DNA of 52,287 nt from NCBI GenBank assembly GCA_030610655.1, contig JAUWRG010000006.1, positions 1-52,287 on the forward strand, in the 5' to 3' direction. Below the pieces are notes generated by a model. It searched no databases. It saw only the letters and a list, made by a program, of their open reading frames with translations, and was not told the origin of the DNA. Origin of the DNA: Dehalococcoidia bacterium (GTDB taxonomy: Bacteria > Chloroflexota > Dehalococcoidia > E44-bin15). Position numbers and translations under genes: made by a program. The first letter of the stretch is position 1, and each line of letters opens with the position of its first letter. This document shows, one piece after another, positions 9,288 through 17,244 of the stretch.

Positions 9288-12200
9288 CTAATTCAGCGGC
9301 CAGCCCGGAATCAGGGTGTCTATCTCCTCCATCAGGCGGATGGTCTCCTTGAGCGCCACGATCACCTTCTGGTAGTGGGTGAGATCGTCATAGCTTAGAG
9401 CCCTGCCCTTGCGGTCCTTGAGCCACTTGTGGCAGACATGGTAACCGCCGATGTGGAAGTGCCATACCTCCTGCGGTACGCCCTCAAAATACTGCGTGTT
9501 GTTGATGTCCACCCGCTGGTTATTCTCGTCGTAGCTCACCTTGTCCACGGTATTGGAGCCGGCCACGGGATACCTGGTGATGAGGTTATTAAGTAGAGGG
9601 GACTCCATGAGGTGCAGGGATACCAGTTCAGCGCCCTTTTTCGCCAGCGCTTTGAAAAGCTCCCGATCCGAAGTGAGAGGCAGGCGCGGGAAGTCTATCT
9701 TGAGGAACTCGGTATATCGGCTGCGGTATGTGGGCGAGTGAAAGATAGCATAGGCATAGTTGAAGACATCCTCTGGGCCAAAGGTCTCCATAAGGTCACC
9801 CTTGCCATCCATTACAAACTTCAGTTCCAGCTTATCAGAGGCGGTTTTGATGAACTCCGGTTTCAGGTTAGGGCGGCGGTGTACTTCCTCAAACCGCATC
9901 TCACCTTCAGCAGGGTAGAGGTAAAGCGGAAAAGTCACCTGCGAGACATGATGGCTTGTTAGTACATTCATGTCATTTAACGTGTCGCAAACCAATACAT
10001 GCTGAAAGGTGTCCCCGACTACCTGGCGCATTGTACATAGCGAGAGGTTATCTTTCATCATATGCCACATAACGAACTTGCTTGCGCCGCCTCTACCAAT
10101 TTCAATAAGATTAGGTTGGTATAGCAACCATCTTCTATCGAAGGGACGATACAGATACTCGGTAATTTCCTGGCGCCATTCTTCATTTCTTATCTTTTGT
10201 CTTTCCCGACTGGTGTTCCAGTAGGGGCCCTCGTTAAGGCTAAACCTTACGTTTATCTCATCGTCACTTAGAGAAGTATCAGCCAATAGCTCTATTCGAC
10301 GTGCGAGAGCGTTCTTGTCAGAGTCAACTAGCAAATCGTCTCGGTTTGTCTTGATACCACTTGCCCAGAACTTGCCCCTGTCCTTTTGGCTATCGCCAGT
10401 GCCGAACATATTCGCCAGACTCCAGCATTTGCTGAACTCCCATTTGAACTCCAACTTTTTGGGCACAAAAAAGAAATAAGGGGTAGCCTCTGGCTCCAAA
10501 TTTTGCCACTCAGTTGTACTAATGTCGTTCAGGGAAAGGAAAAGGTACTTTTCATCCCTGCGACCCCATAGGTCAGCATACCTAACGCACTTTGACCTAT
10601 CACCGGCATCGCTTTTGACAAAGATGGCTATTGCAACGCCCTGTCGTATGTCGAATACATTTTCGTCCTTGATGTTCTCAGGGGATTTTTCTCCTCGCCT
10701 CGAACTGCCATGAAGGTTGAGGATGTAGATTTCAGAAAAGCTTTCAAGCAGACATTCACGCATTCGGCGATGGGTCAGCCCGTCTAAATATGAGTTGTTC
10801 GTGATAAACCCGAGGATTCCATAGTCAGTCTGCTCAATGCGCCACTGGGCGAAGCGTATAAACTTGATGTAGTCGTCATCTATGTTAAGCTTCCTCTCAT
10901 GTAAGCCCTGCTTGTAATCCTCTAGGAGCGCATCAATCCACTCACCACGATTAAGGGAGCTTACAGAATACGGCGGATTTCCCAGCACCACCATTATCGG
11001 CTCGTCTTTCTTTACCCGGGCGGCGGCGTTGGCCTCCTCCGTTATCCAGGCGGCAAAGAGGGTCTCGGAGCGTTTTATGGCTTCCTCAAGGGTGTTGGTG
11101 AGGTAGATCCCCAGTCGTTGCTCCTTTTCAAATTGATAACCTGTTTCCTTTAGAAGTAGCCCTAGCTTTAAGTGTGCCATAGCGTAGGGAGCCATCAGCA
11201 GCTCGAAGCCAAAGATGCGGGGCAGGAGCTTGTCTGCCACGTACTCATTCCACAGGCCCTGCTGCCCCTGGTTTACTATGGACTGGTGAATCTCGTTAAT
11301 CACCATGTACAGAAAGGTGGCCGTGCCGGTGGCTGGGTCGAGGATTAGCGTCTTCTCATCGGCAAGCCCCTGCGGCTTGCCAAAGCTTGTCTTCAGGATG
11401 TGGTCAATCGAGCGCACGATGTAGGACACGACCGGCTCCGGCGTGTAGTAGACGCCGCGCATCTGGCGGACTTGGGGATCGTACTCTTTGAGGAACGTTT
11501 CGTAGAAATGCACCACAGGGTCTTCCTTCGCCGTCCGCTTGCCAAAGTCCTGTAGAATAGATGACATGTCTGCCTGGCCTAGTAGTTGGGCAAGATCGTC
11601 CACCAGCCAAACAATACGGTCATCAAGTTCTGGTCCCGCGATGTCGTGATAGAACAGCTTTTGCAGGAAGGGGTTGGTATTCGGTACAAGGTCACGGGCG
11701 CTCTGCCTGGTGAAGGGCGCTGGCCCATTATCGCTGCATCTAGCAGCAAAAAGGCCATAAGCCACCGTCTGCGCGTACATATCAGCGAACTCTGGTACGG
11801 ACAGGTTCGGGATAAGTGTATCGCAAAATGCCTTATGCAGATTGCGGAGTGATGGTGACGCAAGCTCCTTCTTAAAAGCGGTAACAACAACATCGCGGAT
11901 CATATGAGCGAGGCGGGCCATGCGCTCAGCAAGCTCTTTGGGCGTGCCCACCGGCTCGGCAGTATGGGCGAGGAAGTCGGCGAGAAGTCTATCAAGTTTC
12001 TCAATGCCGTCCTTGTCCCGCCTAATCTTTCCCTCTCTCGTGAGCGTGCCGAGACGCGCCTTGTCGCGGAGTTCCCCATCCGTGTACCAGCGGAACTCTA
12101 GGTAATCAGTGAGTACTAAGTTGGTTAGGGAGCCACGGTAGCGTCGTAATTGCTCGGAACGCTCCGCTTGATCCAGGTTCTCACCCACGTCCTTAGCTTC

Positions 12201-12446
12201 GATGTAGCCGATAGTCACCGACCCTTTTGTGATAACGAAGTCCGGCGCGCCGCACTCTATATGCGTAGGCTCATTTGTGGCAATGATACCCTCGGCTAGC
12301 GCTTCTATGAGCGCCTTTAAAGCATGTCGGTAACTATGCTCACTAGCCATGCCTGTGGCAAAAGTGTTTTCAACGCCGCGGATGTACTGTTGTAAAGGTT
12401 TGAGATCGCTGTTCATTTCATTTCTCGGCCCAAAGCGGGTATTCAC
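9288..12446 (-). CDS. Single-chain restriction-modification enzyme (Type IIG / ISP-like N6-adenine methylase with nuclease)
   Basis: This 1052-residue protein should bind a DNA site, methylate adenine using SAM, and cut unmodified DNA. The N-terminus has a PD-(D/E)XK nuclease core: PDF with Asp69 and EAK with Glu83/Lys85. A helical connector leads to the methylase: motif X-like GVYYTPEPVV (~331-340), the SAM-binding LDPATGTATFLY (~369-380), and catalytic NPPY (490-493). The C-terminal ~450 residues are presumably the target recognition region. Type ISP enzymes share this nuclease/methylase arrangement but also carry an SF2 helicase, which is absent here. The ATG at 12446 has a poor ribosome site, and an ATG ten codons in is an alternative. 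No separate methylase or specificity gene is nearby. Confidence 0.85.
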   Translation of the reverse strand: MNTRFGPRNEMNSDLKPLQQYIRGVENTFATGMASEHSYRHALKALIEALAEGIIATNEPTHIECGAPDFVITKGSVTIGYIEAKDVGENLDQAERSEQLRRYRGSLTNLVLTDYLEFRWYTDGELRDKARLGTLTREGKIRRDKDGIEKLDRLLADFLAHTAEPVGTPKELAERMARLAHMIRDVVVTAFKKELASPSLRNLHKAFCDTLIPNLSVPEFADMYAQTVAYGLFAARCSDNGPAPFTRQSARDLVPNTNPFLQKLFYHDIAGPELDDRIVWLVDDLAQLLGQADMSSILQDFGKRTAKEDPVVHFYETFLKEYDPQVRQMRGVYYTPEPVVSYIVRSIDHILKTSFGKPQGLADEKTLILDPATGTATFLYMVINEIHQSIVNQGQQGLWNEYVADKLLPRIFGFELLMAPYAMAHLKLGLLLKETGYQFEKEQRLGIYLTNTLEEAIKRSETLFAAWITEEANAAARVKKDEPIMVVLGNPPYSVSSLNRGEWIDALLEDYKQGLHERKLNIDDDYIKFIRFAQWRIEQTDYGILGFITNNSYLDGLTHRRMRECLLESFSEIYILNLHGSSRRGEKSPENIKDENVFDIRQGVAIAIFVKSDAGDRSKCVRYADLWGRRDEKYLFLSLNDISTTEWQNLEPEATPYFFFVPKKLEFKWEFSKCWSLANMFGTGDSQKDRGKFWASGIKTNRDDLLVDSDKNALARRIELLADTSLSDDEINVRFSLNEGPYWNTSRERQKIRNEEWRQEITEYLYRPFDRRWLLYQPNLIEIGRGGASKFVMWHMMKDNLSLCTMRQVVGDTFQHVLVCDTLNDMNVLTSHHVSQVTFPLYLYPAEGEMRFEEVHRRPNLKPEFIKTASDKLELKFVMDGKGDLMETFGPEDVFNYAYAIFHSPTYRSRYTEFLKIDFPRLPLTSDRELFKALAKKGAELVSLHLMESPLLNNLITRYPVAGSNTVDKVSYDENNQRVDINNTQYFEGVPQEVWHFHIGGYHVCHKWLKDRKGRALSYDDLTHYQKVIVALKETIRLMEEIDTLIPGWPLN

Positions 12447-12495
12447 ATATTAGCGCTACTTCCGCGCCTCGTCAACGATTTAATAGACAAAGCTA

Positions 12496-13458
12496 TCAAA
12501 TGGCGTCAATAAACCGCTGATAGGGCTTTGTGCTCACCTCACCACGGGCATATGCTTTATGCCAGCCTTCGGGCACTGGCACTTTCCTATACCATTGGAC
12601 TCGTTCTGCCTCAAGCAACCTACGGCGGCAGCCCATAAAGTCGGCAGCACAGATGACTTTGCGTTTGCTAGGCGAGTAAAGACTGTTCAGCCATCTCTCC
12701 CCTACCTTGGAACGCATCACATGATGGTCGAGGATGAGGGTATCAACCTCCTTAGCCAGTCGCAGCGCCCGCCGTAATGCGCCATCTCGCATCTCTGAGG
12801 TAATGATTGGCAGATAGATGGGCGGTCCAGAGGCCAGCACTACCGTTGGCTGCCAGGCGAGAATGACCTCTATCGACTCGTCGTTCAGCATTTGGATATC
12901 GGAGGCGTGCACAAAAACACCGTCCTCATCCTCGATCCTGGTCATCATAACGGTGGCATTGCGTCTGCTCTGTTCTCCGTGGGGGACAGAAGCAGAAAAA
13001 CTCAATGGGCCATCACTCATCCCTTCGGCAACGGGCAAGGCGCGGTTGAGCTTCTGGGCTAAAGCCTTTGCCCTGCTGGCTTGATTGAGGGAAAGATCAT
13101 TTGTTCCTTTTGTCCACAATCTAGCAGCCTTGCAAGAGTCGATAACCCGTTCCACTGAAAGCTGGTAGGGGTTGGCGTTGACCATTGGGTGATGGTCGCC
13201 GTGATAGTGGCTAATTACAACGTCAGTTGCACTCTCCAGCGCCCTCTCAATGGCCGTTTTGACTGCCTCTGAGGCAGCAGCCTGAACCGGGTGGGGCAAC
13301 AGTCCGTGTCTCCTGTATCCCAGTGCAACTCCGGGGTCGATAACTATCCTGCGCTCCCTGGTCTCAACCACACAGGCGAGGCTGCGAACTCCTAACGATT
13401 CTGCGCCAAGTATTTCTATATGAACGGCTAGTCTCCTTTTGGACGCAATGTGCCACAT
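12496..13458 (-). CDS. UPF0282-like metallo-beta-lactamase-fold hydrolase
   Basis: A ~320-residue protein with the beta-lactamase-fold metal motif HYHGDHH (about 104-110), a later ASD and a DHH near 248. The opening GAESLGVRSLA and overall layout match UPF0282, a family known mainly from archaea. The reaction is uncharacterised; related proteins are RNases or hydrolases. The start is unclear. The ATG at 13458 has no close ribosome site, while AAAAGGAG at 13440-13433 points to the region where homology begins, where the nearest codons are GTT and ATA, not ATG/GTG/TTG. Confidence 0.75.
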   Translation of the reverse strand: MWHIASKRRLAVHIEILGAESLGVRSLACVVETRERRIVIDPGVALGYRRHGLLPHPVQAAASEAVKTAIERALESATDVVISHYHGDHHPMVNANPYQLSVERVIDSCKAARLWTKGTNDLSLNQASRAKALAQKLNRALPVAEGMSDGPLSFSASVPHGEQSRRNATVMMTRIEDEDGVFVHASDIQMLNDESIEVILAWQPTVVLASGPPIYLPIITSEMRDGALRRALRLAKEVDTLILDHHVMRSKVGERWLNSLYSPSKRKVICAADFMGCRRRLLEAERVQWYRKVPVPEGWHKAYARGEVSTKPYQRFIDAI

Positions 13459-13476
13459 CGCAGCGACCCAAAGACA

Positions 13477-13935
13477 TCACAAATCCTCCTCTGTTATTAT
13501 CCTGATGTTATTTCTCTTTAGCAATGCTGCGGTAACTCCATCGCCTTTAACAAGGCTGCTTGTGTATTTGCCATTTTCATATCTCATCTGCTGCGTCTCT
13601 CCGCAACCACACGAAGGGCTTCGTTGTTTCAAAATGGCATCTTTTATCCCATATAACCTTGCTATCTTCAGCACTTCATGGGCGCCCTTTGTGAAGTTTT
13701 GCGTTACATCCTGACCTATAGCGTTGTAGACCTTGCTTTTCCCATCAATAACATCCTCGCCGCTGCCATTCAATATTCCGCTGGGCTCTCTTGGAGTAGG
13801 CAATCCGCCCAACTGTTCGGGGCAAACTGGAATCAATTCCTCATGCTTAAGGAGCTTCATCACCTTATCATTGAGTCTATTCTCTCCATCATATCTACAA
13901 TTAATCCCTATCAAACAAGCCGATACCAGCTTCAC
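13477..13935 (-). CDS. DUF523-family protein
   Basis: A 152-residue protein of the DUF523 family: MKLVSACLIGINCRYDG, the CPEQLGGLPTPREP block, and KQRSPSCGCG with clustered cysteines near 104-112. These cysteines look like a metal or Fe-S site. Members occur widely, sometimes fused to DUF1722, without a known reaction. It ends 18 bases upstream of the UPF0282-like gene on the same strand. Confidence 0.85.
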   Translation of the reverse strand: MKLVSACLIGINCRYDGENRLNDKVMKLLKHEELIPVCPEQLGGLPTPREPSGILNGSGEDVIDGKSKVYNAIGQDVTQNFTKGAHEVLKIARLYGIKDAILKQRSPSCGCGETQQMRYENGKYTSSLVKGDGVTAALLKRNNIRIITEEDL

Positions 13936-14070
13936 TTTGCACCTCCAGGCTAAGTTTAATGGTAGATGCTCTCTTTTCGCAAGGAATTCAATTTCCTGTG
14001 GTTCTCACCTGCACAATCCATTCCCTAAGTATTATAATGGACAGTAGAACGTGTTTGAAGATTATGGGTG

Positions 14071-14132
14071 GGTTGGAGCCCTTCAGCGGAAGGGCTCCAA
14101 CCAAGCCTAGAGCACCCCGATATGATCGGGGT
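14071..14132. repeat. Paired hairpin repeat (REP-like), copy 1
   Basis: Two adjacent palindromes lie in the gene-free interval 13936-14217: 13-base arms at 14071-14083/14090-14102 (GGTTGGAGC type) and 8-base arms at 14114-14121/14125-14132. A related pair, sharing GGTTGGAGC, GCTCCAACC and CCTAGAGCAC, is at 47125-47170. Rho-independent termination is unlikely because no T-run follows. Confidence 0.65.
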
Positions 14133-14217
14133 AGGCTAACCAATGTGGTGGGTAGACGCCCACAAGTGTTTGCTAAGCTTTTAGACAGTCTCTGTAGCTG
14201 TGAGCATAGGGGGTGAA

Positions 14218-15027
14218 ATGAACGAAGAGCTTGGTCCTTCCATGAGTGATTTTACACTTCTTGACCGTCCTGAGATTCTGCAATTCATCTTCTACCCAAG
14301 AAAGGATTTCTCTCCAGAGCCCAGAGTGGCTGATGCCACAACCCACTTCATCCCTGTAGATGAGGGGATTTCCATTTCCTGCCGTTTCTATTTTGCCGAT
14401 GGGAAGGCAGCCAATGTTCTGTTTTTTCACGGCAATGGTGAGATAGCCAGCGATTACGATCACATCGCTCCCCTTTTTACCCAGATTGGCATCAACTTGT
14501 TCGTGGCTGACTATAGAGGCTATGGTTCAAGCGGAGGAACGCCAACATTTAGTGCTATGATGAAGGATGCTCATCCCGTATTCGACGGCTTCAAGCGTAT
14601 ACTGAGGCAGGAGGGATATTCGGGGAACCTTTTTGTCATGGGGCGTTCTTTGGGGGCCGCTCCAGCTATTGAACTCGCCTTTAACTATCAGGATGAGATG
14701 GGGGGATTGATTATTGAAAGTGGCTTTGCCAGTGTTGGCAGGTTAGTTGATCTTGTAGGGGTTCCTGTGGAGACGCTTGGATTGAACCGTCAGAAGCTGT
14801 CTTTCAACGTCGAGCGGATACGCTCAGTCACTATCCCTACTTTGATAATCCATGGAGAATATGATAATCTCATTCCTCTCCAGCATGGCCGAGACCTTTA
14901 CCAGAGTTCGGGCGCTAAGGATAAGCGGCTACTGGTTATACCGGGGGCTACCCATAATGACATTTTCCTGGTCGGCATGGACGATTATCTCAAGGCAATG
15001 AAGGAATTCGTTATGGCGCAGAGCTAG
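14218..15027 (+). CDS. Alpha/beta hydrolase
   Basis: A 269-residue serine hydrolase fold protein with no signal peptide. The HGNGE oxyanion region is near residues 73-77, DYRGYGSSGG follows, the nucleophile elbow is GRSLGA, and late Asp (GEYDNLIP) and His (GATHND) complete a triad. It resembles the ABHD12/13-like (BEM46) group, so an esterase or thioesterase is plausible; the substrate is unknown. The ATG at 14218 is preferred to the GTG at 14200 because AGGGGGTGA stands just before it. Confidence 0.85.
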   Translation: MNEELGPSMSDFTLLDRPEILQFIFYPRKDFSPEPRVADATTHFIPVDEGISISCRFYFADGKAANVLFFHGNGEIASDYDHIAPLFTQIGINLFVADYRGYGSSGGTPTFSAMMKDAHPVFDGFKRILRQEGYSGNLFVMGRSLGAAPAIELAFNYQDEMGGLIIESGFASVGRLVDLVGVPVETLGLNRQKLSFNVERIRSVTIPTLIIHGEYDNLIPLQHGRDLYQSSGAKDKRLLVIPGATHNDIFLVGMDDYLKAMKEFVMAQS

Positions 15028-15058
15028 ATCATTCTAAACTACGTTTCGAGGTATAGAT

Positions 15059-15625
15059 ATGGAGAAGCAGGCCGCAGAGGTGATTATCAACCAGACAAAG
15101 CTATCCTTGGTACAAGGTGACATCACAAGGCAAACTACCGATGTAATTGTTAATGCTGCCAACTCAAGCCTGATGGGAGGAGGCGGTGTAGACGGTGCCA
15201 TCCATCGAGCCGGAGGACTAGCTATTCTGGAGGAATGCAAGCAAATCGTATCCAAACAAGGGCGCTTGCCGACAGGCGAGGCTGTCATAACTACAGGTGG
15301 AAACCTTAAGGCAAGATATGTAATCCATACCGTCGGTCCTATCTGGCGTGGTGGCACTCAAGGGGAGGCTGAGCTGTTGGCGAGTACGTACCGTGAAAGC
15401 CTGAAGCTTGCCACTGAAAAGGGGCTGAGCAGCATCTCATTTCCTTCGATAAGCACTGGTGTCTACGGCTATCCCGTCGATGAAGCGGCAGAGGTAGCTC
15501 TGGCTTCGGTGGTCGCCTTCCTTCAGGATGTCACATCCATCCGGGAAGTGACCTTTGTTCTCTTCGATAGCAACACTTACTCGAGTTACTGTCAGGCTCT
15601 GAAGAAGCTGGCGCCGAAGGCGTGA
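15059..15625 (+). CDS. Macro-domain protein (O-acetyl-ADP-ribose deacetylase type)
   Basis: A 188-residue stand-alone macro domain. The family binds ADP-ribose and often removes O-acetyl or ADP-ribosyl groups. Diagnostic blocks are QGDITRQTTDVIVNAANSSL, GGGGVDGAIHRAGG with the usual catalytic-loop Asn/Asp pattern, and SISTGVYGYP. It follows the hydrolase by 31 bases on the same strand. Confidence 0.92.
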   Translation: MEKQAAEVIINQTKLSLVQGDITRQTTDVIVNAANSSLMGGGGVDGAIHRAGGLAILEECKQIVSKQGRLPTGEAVITTGGNLKARYVIHTVGPIWRGGTQGEAELLASTYRESLKLATEKGLSSISFPSISTGVYGYPVDEAAEVALASVVAFLQDVTSIREVTFVLFDSNTYSSYCQALKKLAPKA

Positions 15626-15643
15626 AATTGGCAAAGGAGGAGT

Positions 15644-15712
15644 GTGACTAAGGAGGTCAAAAAGGCATATGAAAGCCTGAGGAGTATATCCGAAGGTGGT
15701 GACGAGCGTTAA
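15644..15712 (+). CDS. Possible 22-residue mini-protein with a strong ribosome site
   Basis: GTG at 15644 follows AAAGGAGGAGT and encodes MTKEVKKAYESLRSISEGGD plus ER before TAA. Directly downstream, AGGAGG seven bases before the ATG at 15741 would start a 10-residue peptide ending at 15773. Ribosome sites this good are unusual for chance frames, but peptides this short could be remnants of a longer gene. No homology can be claimed. Confidence 0.25.
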   Translation: MTKEVKKAYESLRSISEGGDER

Positions 15713-15746
15713 GACGCTTGGCGATTTAGGAGGTCTTGGTATGTGG

Positions 15747-16366
15747 TTAATACATAGAGGACAAAGGTATTAGCGCCCCGCTATTGCGTAGGGTTTTTCC
15801 CTTCAAGGGTGATGCACAGACGACTATAGCTGGCTCAGTATCTCCGCTACCTTGTATGACGTGCGCCCCGCTAGCTGGGCGCATTTTTCCATGTGCTTCC
15901 ATTGCCTTAGAGCAGAGGAAGTGTGTTGCCACCTCATTCATATCGAACCAGTTGACCCCGCTGATCTCCGAGCAGACTGTGCTTTTGTACATGGGTTTGA
16001 ACCAGTTGGTAAGCTCTTGGCACGGGGGGAACGCTGGCAACATAACTTGCATCCCTTCATCAAGTTTGTTGCGCCCAACTCGCCCGCCAATGAGTAGCAG
16101 GGCGGTTACCAGAGCATCGCAGGTCAATCCAGACAACCCTTTCCTTGTAGAGTCCCTACAGCCTTAAACCAGAAGTCGTCCTGAAATCCCAAAACCTGTT
16201 GAAATGCGGACAAGATAGACTGAGAGCAGCCAAAGGACTTTATGAAGTTGCTGTATGTTAGCTCCGCTACTCTCTCTCGATTAGCCTCTAAACTGAATAT
16301 CTCTTTCGTTTTCTCTTCAAATACCTCGGCGAAATCAGCCCTCACTGTCAATTCCTCCCGATTCAT
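15747..16366 (-). pseudogene. C_GCAxxG_C_C-family redox protein, frameshifted
   Basis: Two overlapping minus-strand frames join to give one protein of about 200 residues. The first (16366-16124) begins MNREELTVRADF and contains the signature GCSQSILSAFQ followed by the KAVGTLQGKG stretch. The second (16136-15747) continues with LTCDALVTALLLIGGRVG and later cysteines (FPPCQEL, STVCSEI). This order is typical of the C_GCAxxG_C_C family, small Cys-rich proteins thought to be redox-active. The switch near 16126-16136 needs one extra base (or two fewer). It may be a real mutation or a sequencing error. Confidence 0.6.
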
Positions 16367-16555
16367 TCCTACTTTCGGGGACTACACTGTTTTACGTGCA
16401 AATGGGTAGTTGAAAGCACCTCCAATTCTCGAATTAGAGAGGCAAACGGCATACAATTGGCAGGGTCGGTTTTTCTCTGAGCCTCAGCCTACCAGTATTC
16501 CTGGCCACCCTCGAAAATGGGTAGCCCGACTGGGAGCCGGGACTCAAACAACTGA

Positions 16556-17203
16556 TTACAGGGCGTGCTTTAGCACTACAATCTCTGTAGGTGAAGGGAG
16601 TTTGTTCTTACTGAACTCCACCTCTGAGGCGTCCATCCTCTTCACATTGGCTTTCCCTTTAAGGAAGTCCTCCACTCCTGATATGGGGTAGGCGCACTTG
16701 GCGGTACTATAGTGCATGGGTATGACCACCCGAGGTTTCAGTTTTTCTGTGGTATCGGTTGCCACTGCAGCGTCGATGGTGAAGAAGCCTCCAACGGGGA
16801 TCAGGAGAACATCCACATCACCGATATCGGCGACCTGCTGTTCACTGAGCTGATGTCCTAGGTCACCTAGGTGGCATAGCTTTACATCATCCACCGTGAA
16901 GCAGAAAATGGTGTTTGGTCCCCTTTGGCTGCCATCGGCGTCGTCGTGAAAAGAGGCAATTCCTTTGAACTGTATTCCCTTGGCTTCTTGAACACCGGCT
17001 TCCTTTACCAACTGGGGACTTCCAGAAACTGCAGCGGTGTTGTTGTGGTCGCCGTGTTCATGGCTCACCATCACAATGTCAGCAGCTTCCTTTATCTCGC
17101 CATAGCTGATCCCCATTCCTGTTGCGTACGGGTCTGTGATGATCCTTGTTCCCTCTTCGGATGTGATCAGAAAAGATGCATGACCTAGCCACTTCACTTT
17201 CAT
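16556..17203 (-). CDS. UPF0173-like metal-dependent hydrolase (metallo-beta-lactamase fold)
   Basis: A 215-residue compact beta-lactamase-fold protein: WLGHASFLI at the start, metal motif SHEHGDHN (~47-54), CHLGDLGH in the middle and PMHYST near the end. This matches the UPF0173/YtkL group, predicted hydrolases of unknown substrate. A purine-rich GGAGAAAGAGAAG precedes the ATG. The 189 bases between this gene's stop and the 16366 gene start show no gene. Confidence 0.88.
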   Translation of the reverse strand: MKVKWLGHASFLITSEEGTRIITDPYATGMGISYGEIKEAADIVMVSHEHGDHNNTAAVSGSPQLVKEAGVQEAKGIQFKGIASFHDDADGSQRGPNTIFCFTVDDVKLCHLGDLGHQLSEQQVADIGDVDVLLIPVGGFFTIDAAVATDTTEKLKPRVVIPMHYSTAKCAYPISGVEDFLKGKANVKRMDASEVEFSKNKLPSPTEIVVLKHAL

Positions 17204-17244
17204 TCTTCTCTTTCTCCTTCTCCTTTATTATAAGAAATTTTTTG

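Noticed and set aside
15784-16167. Plus-strand open frame of 127 codons
   Set aside because: It lies antisense to the frameshifted C_GCAxxG_C_C gene, whose family pattern is recognisable, while this frame has none.
16490-16560. tRNA-like wording on the minus strand (GTTTGAGTCCCGGCTCCC)
   Set aside because: No T-arm complementarity, anticodon arm or acceptor stem can be formed around it.
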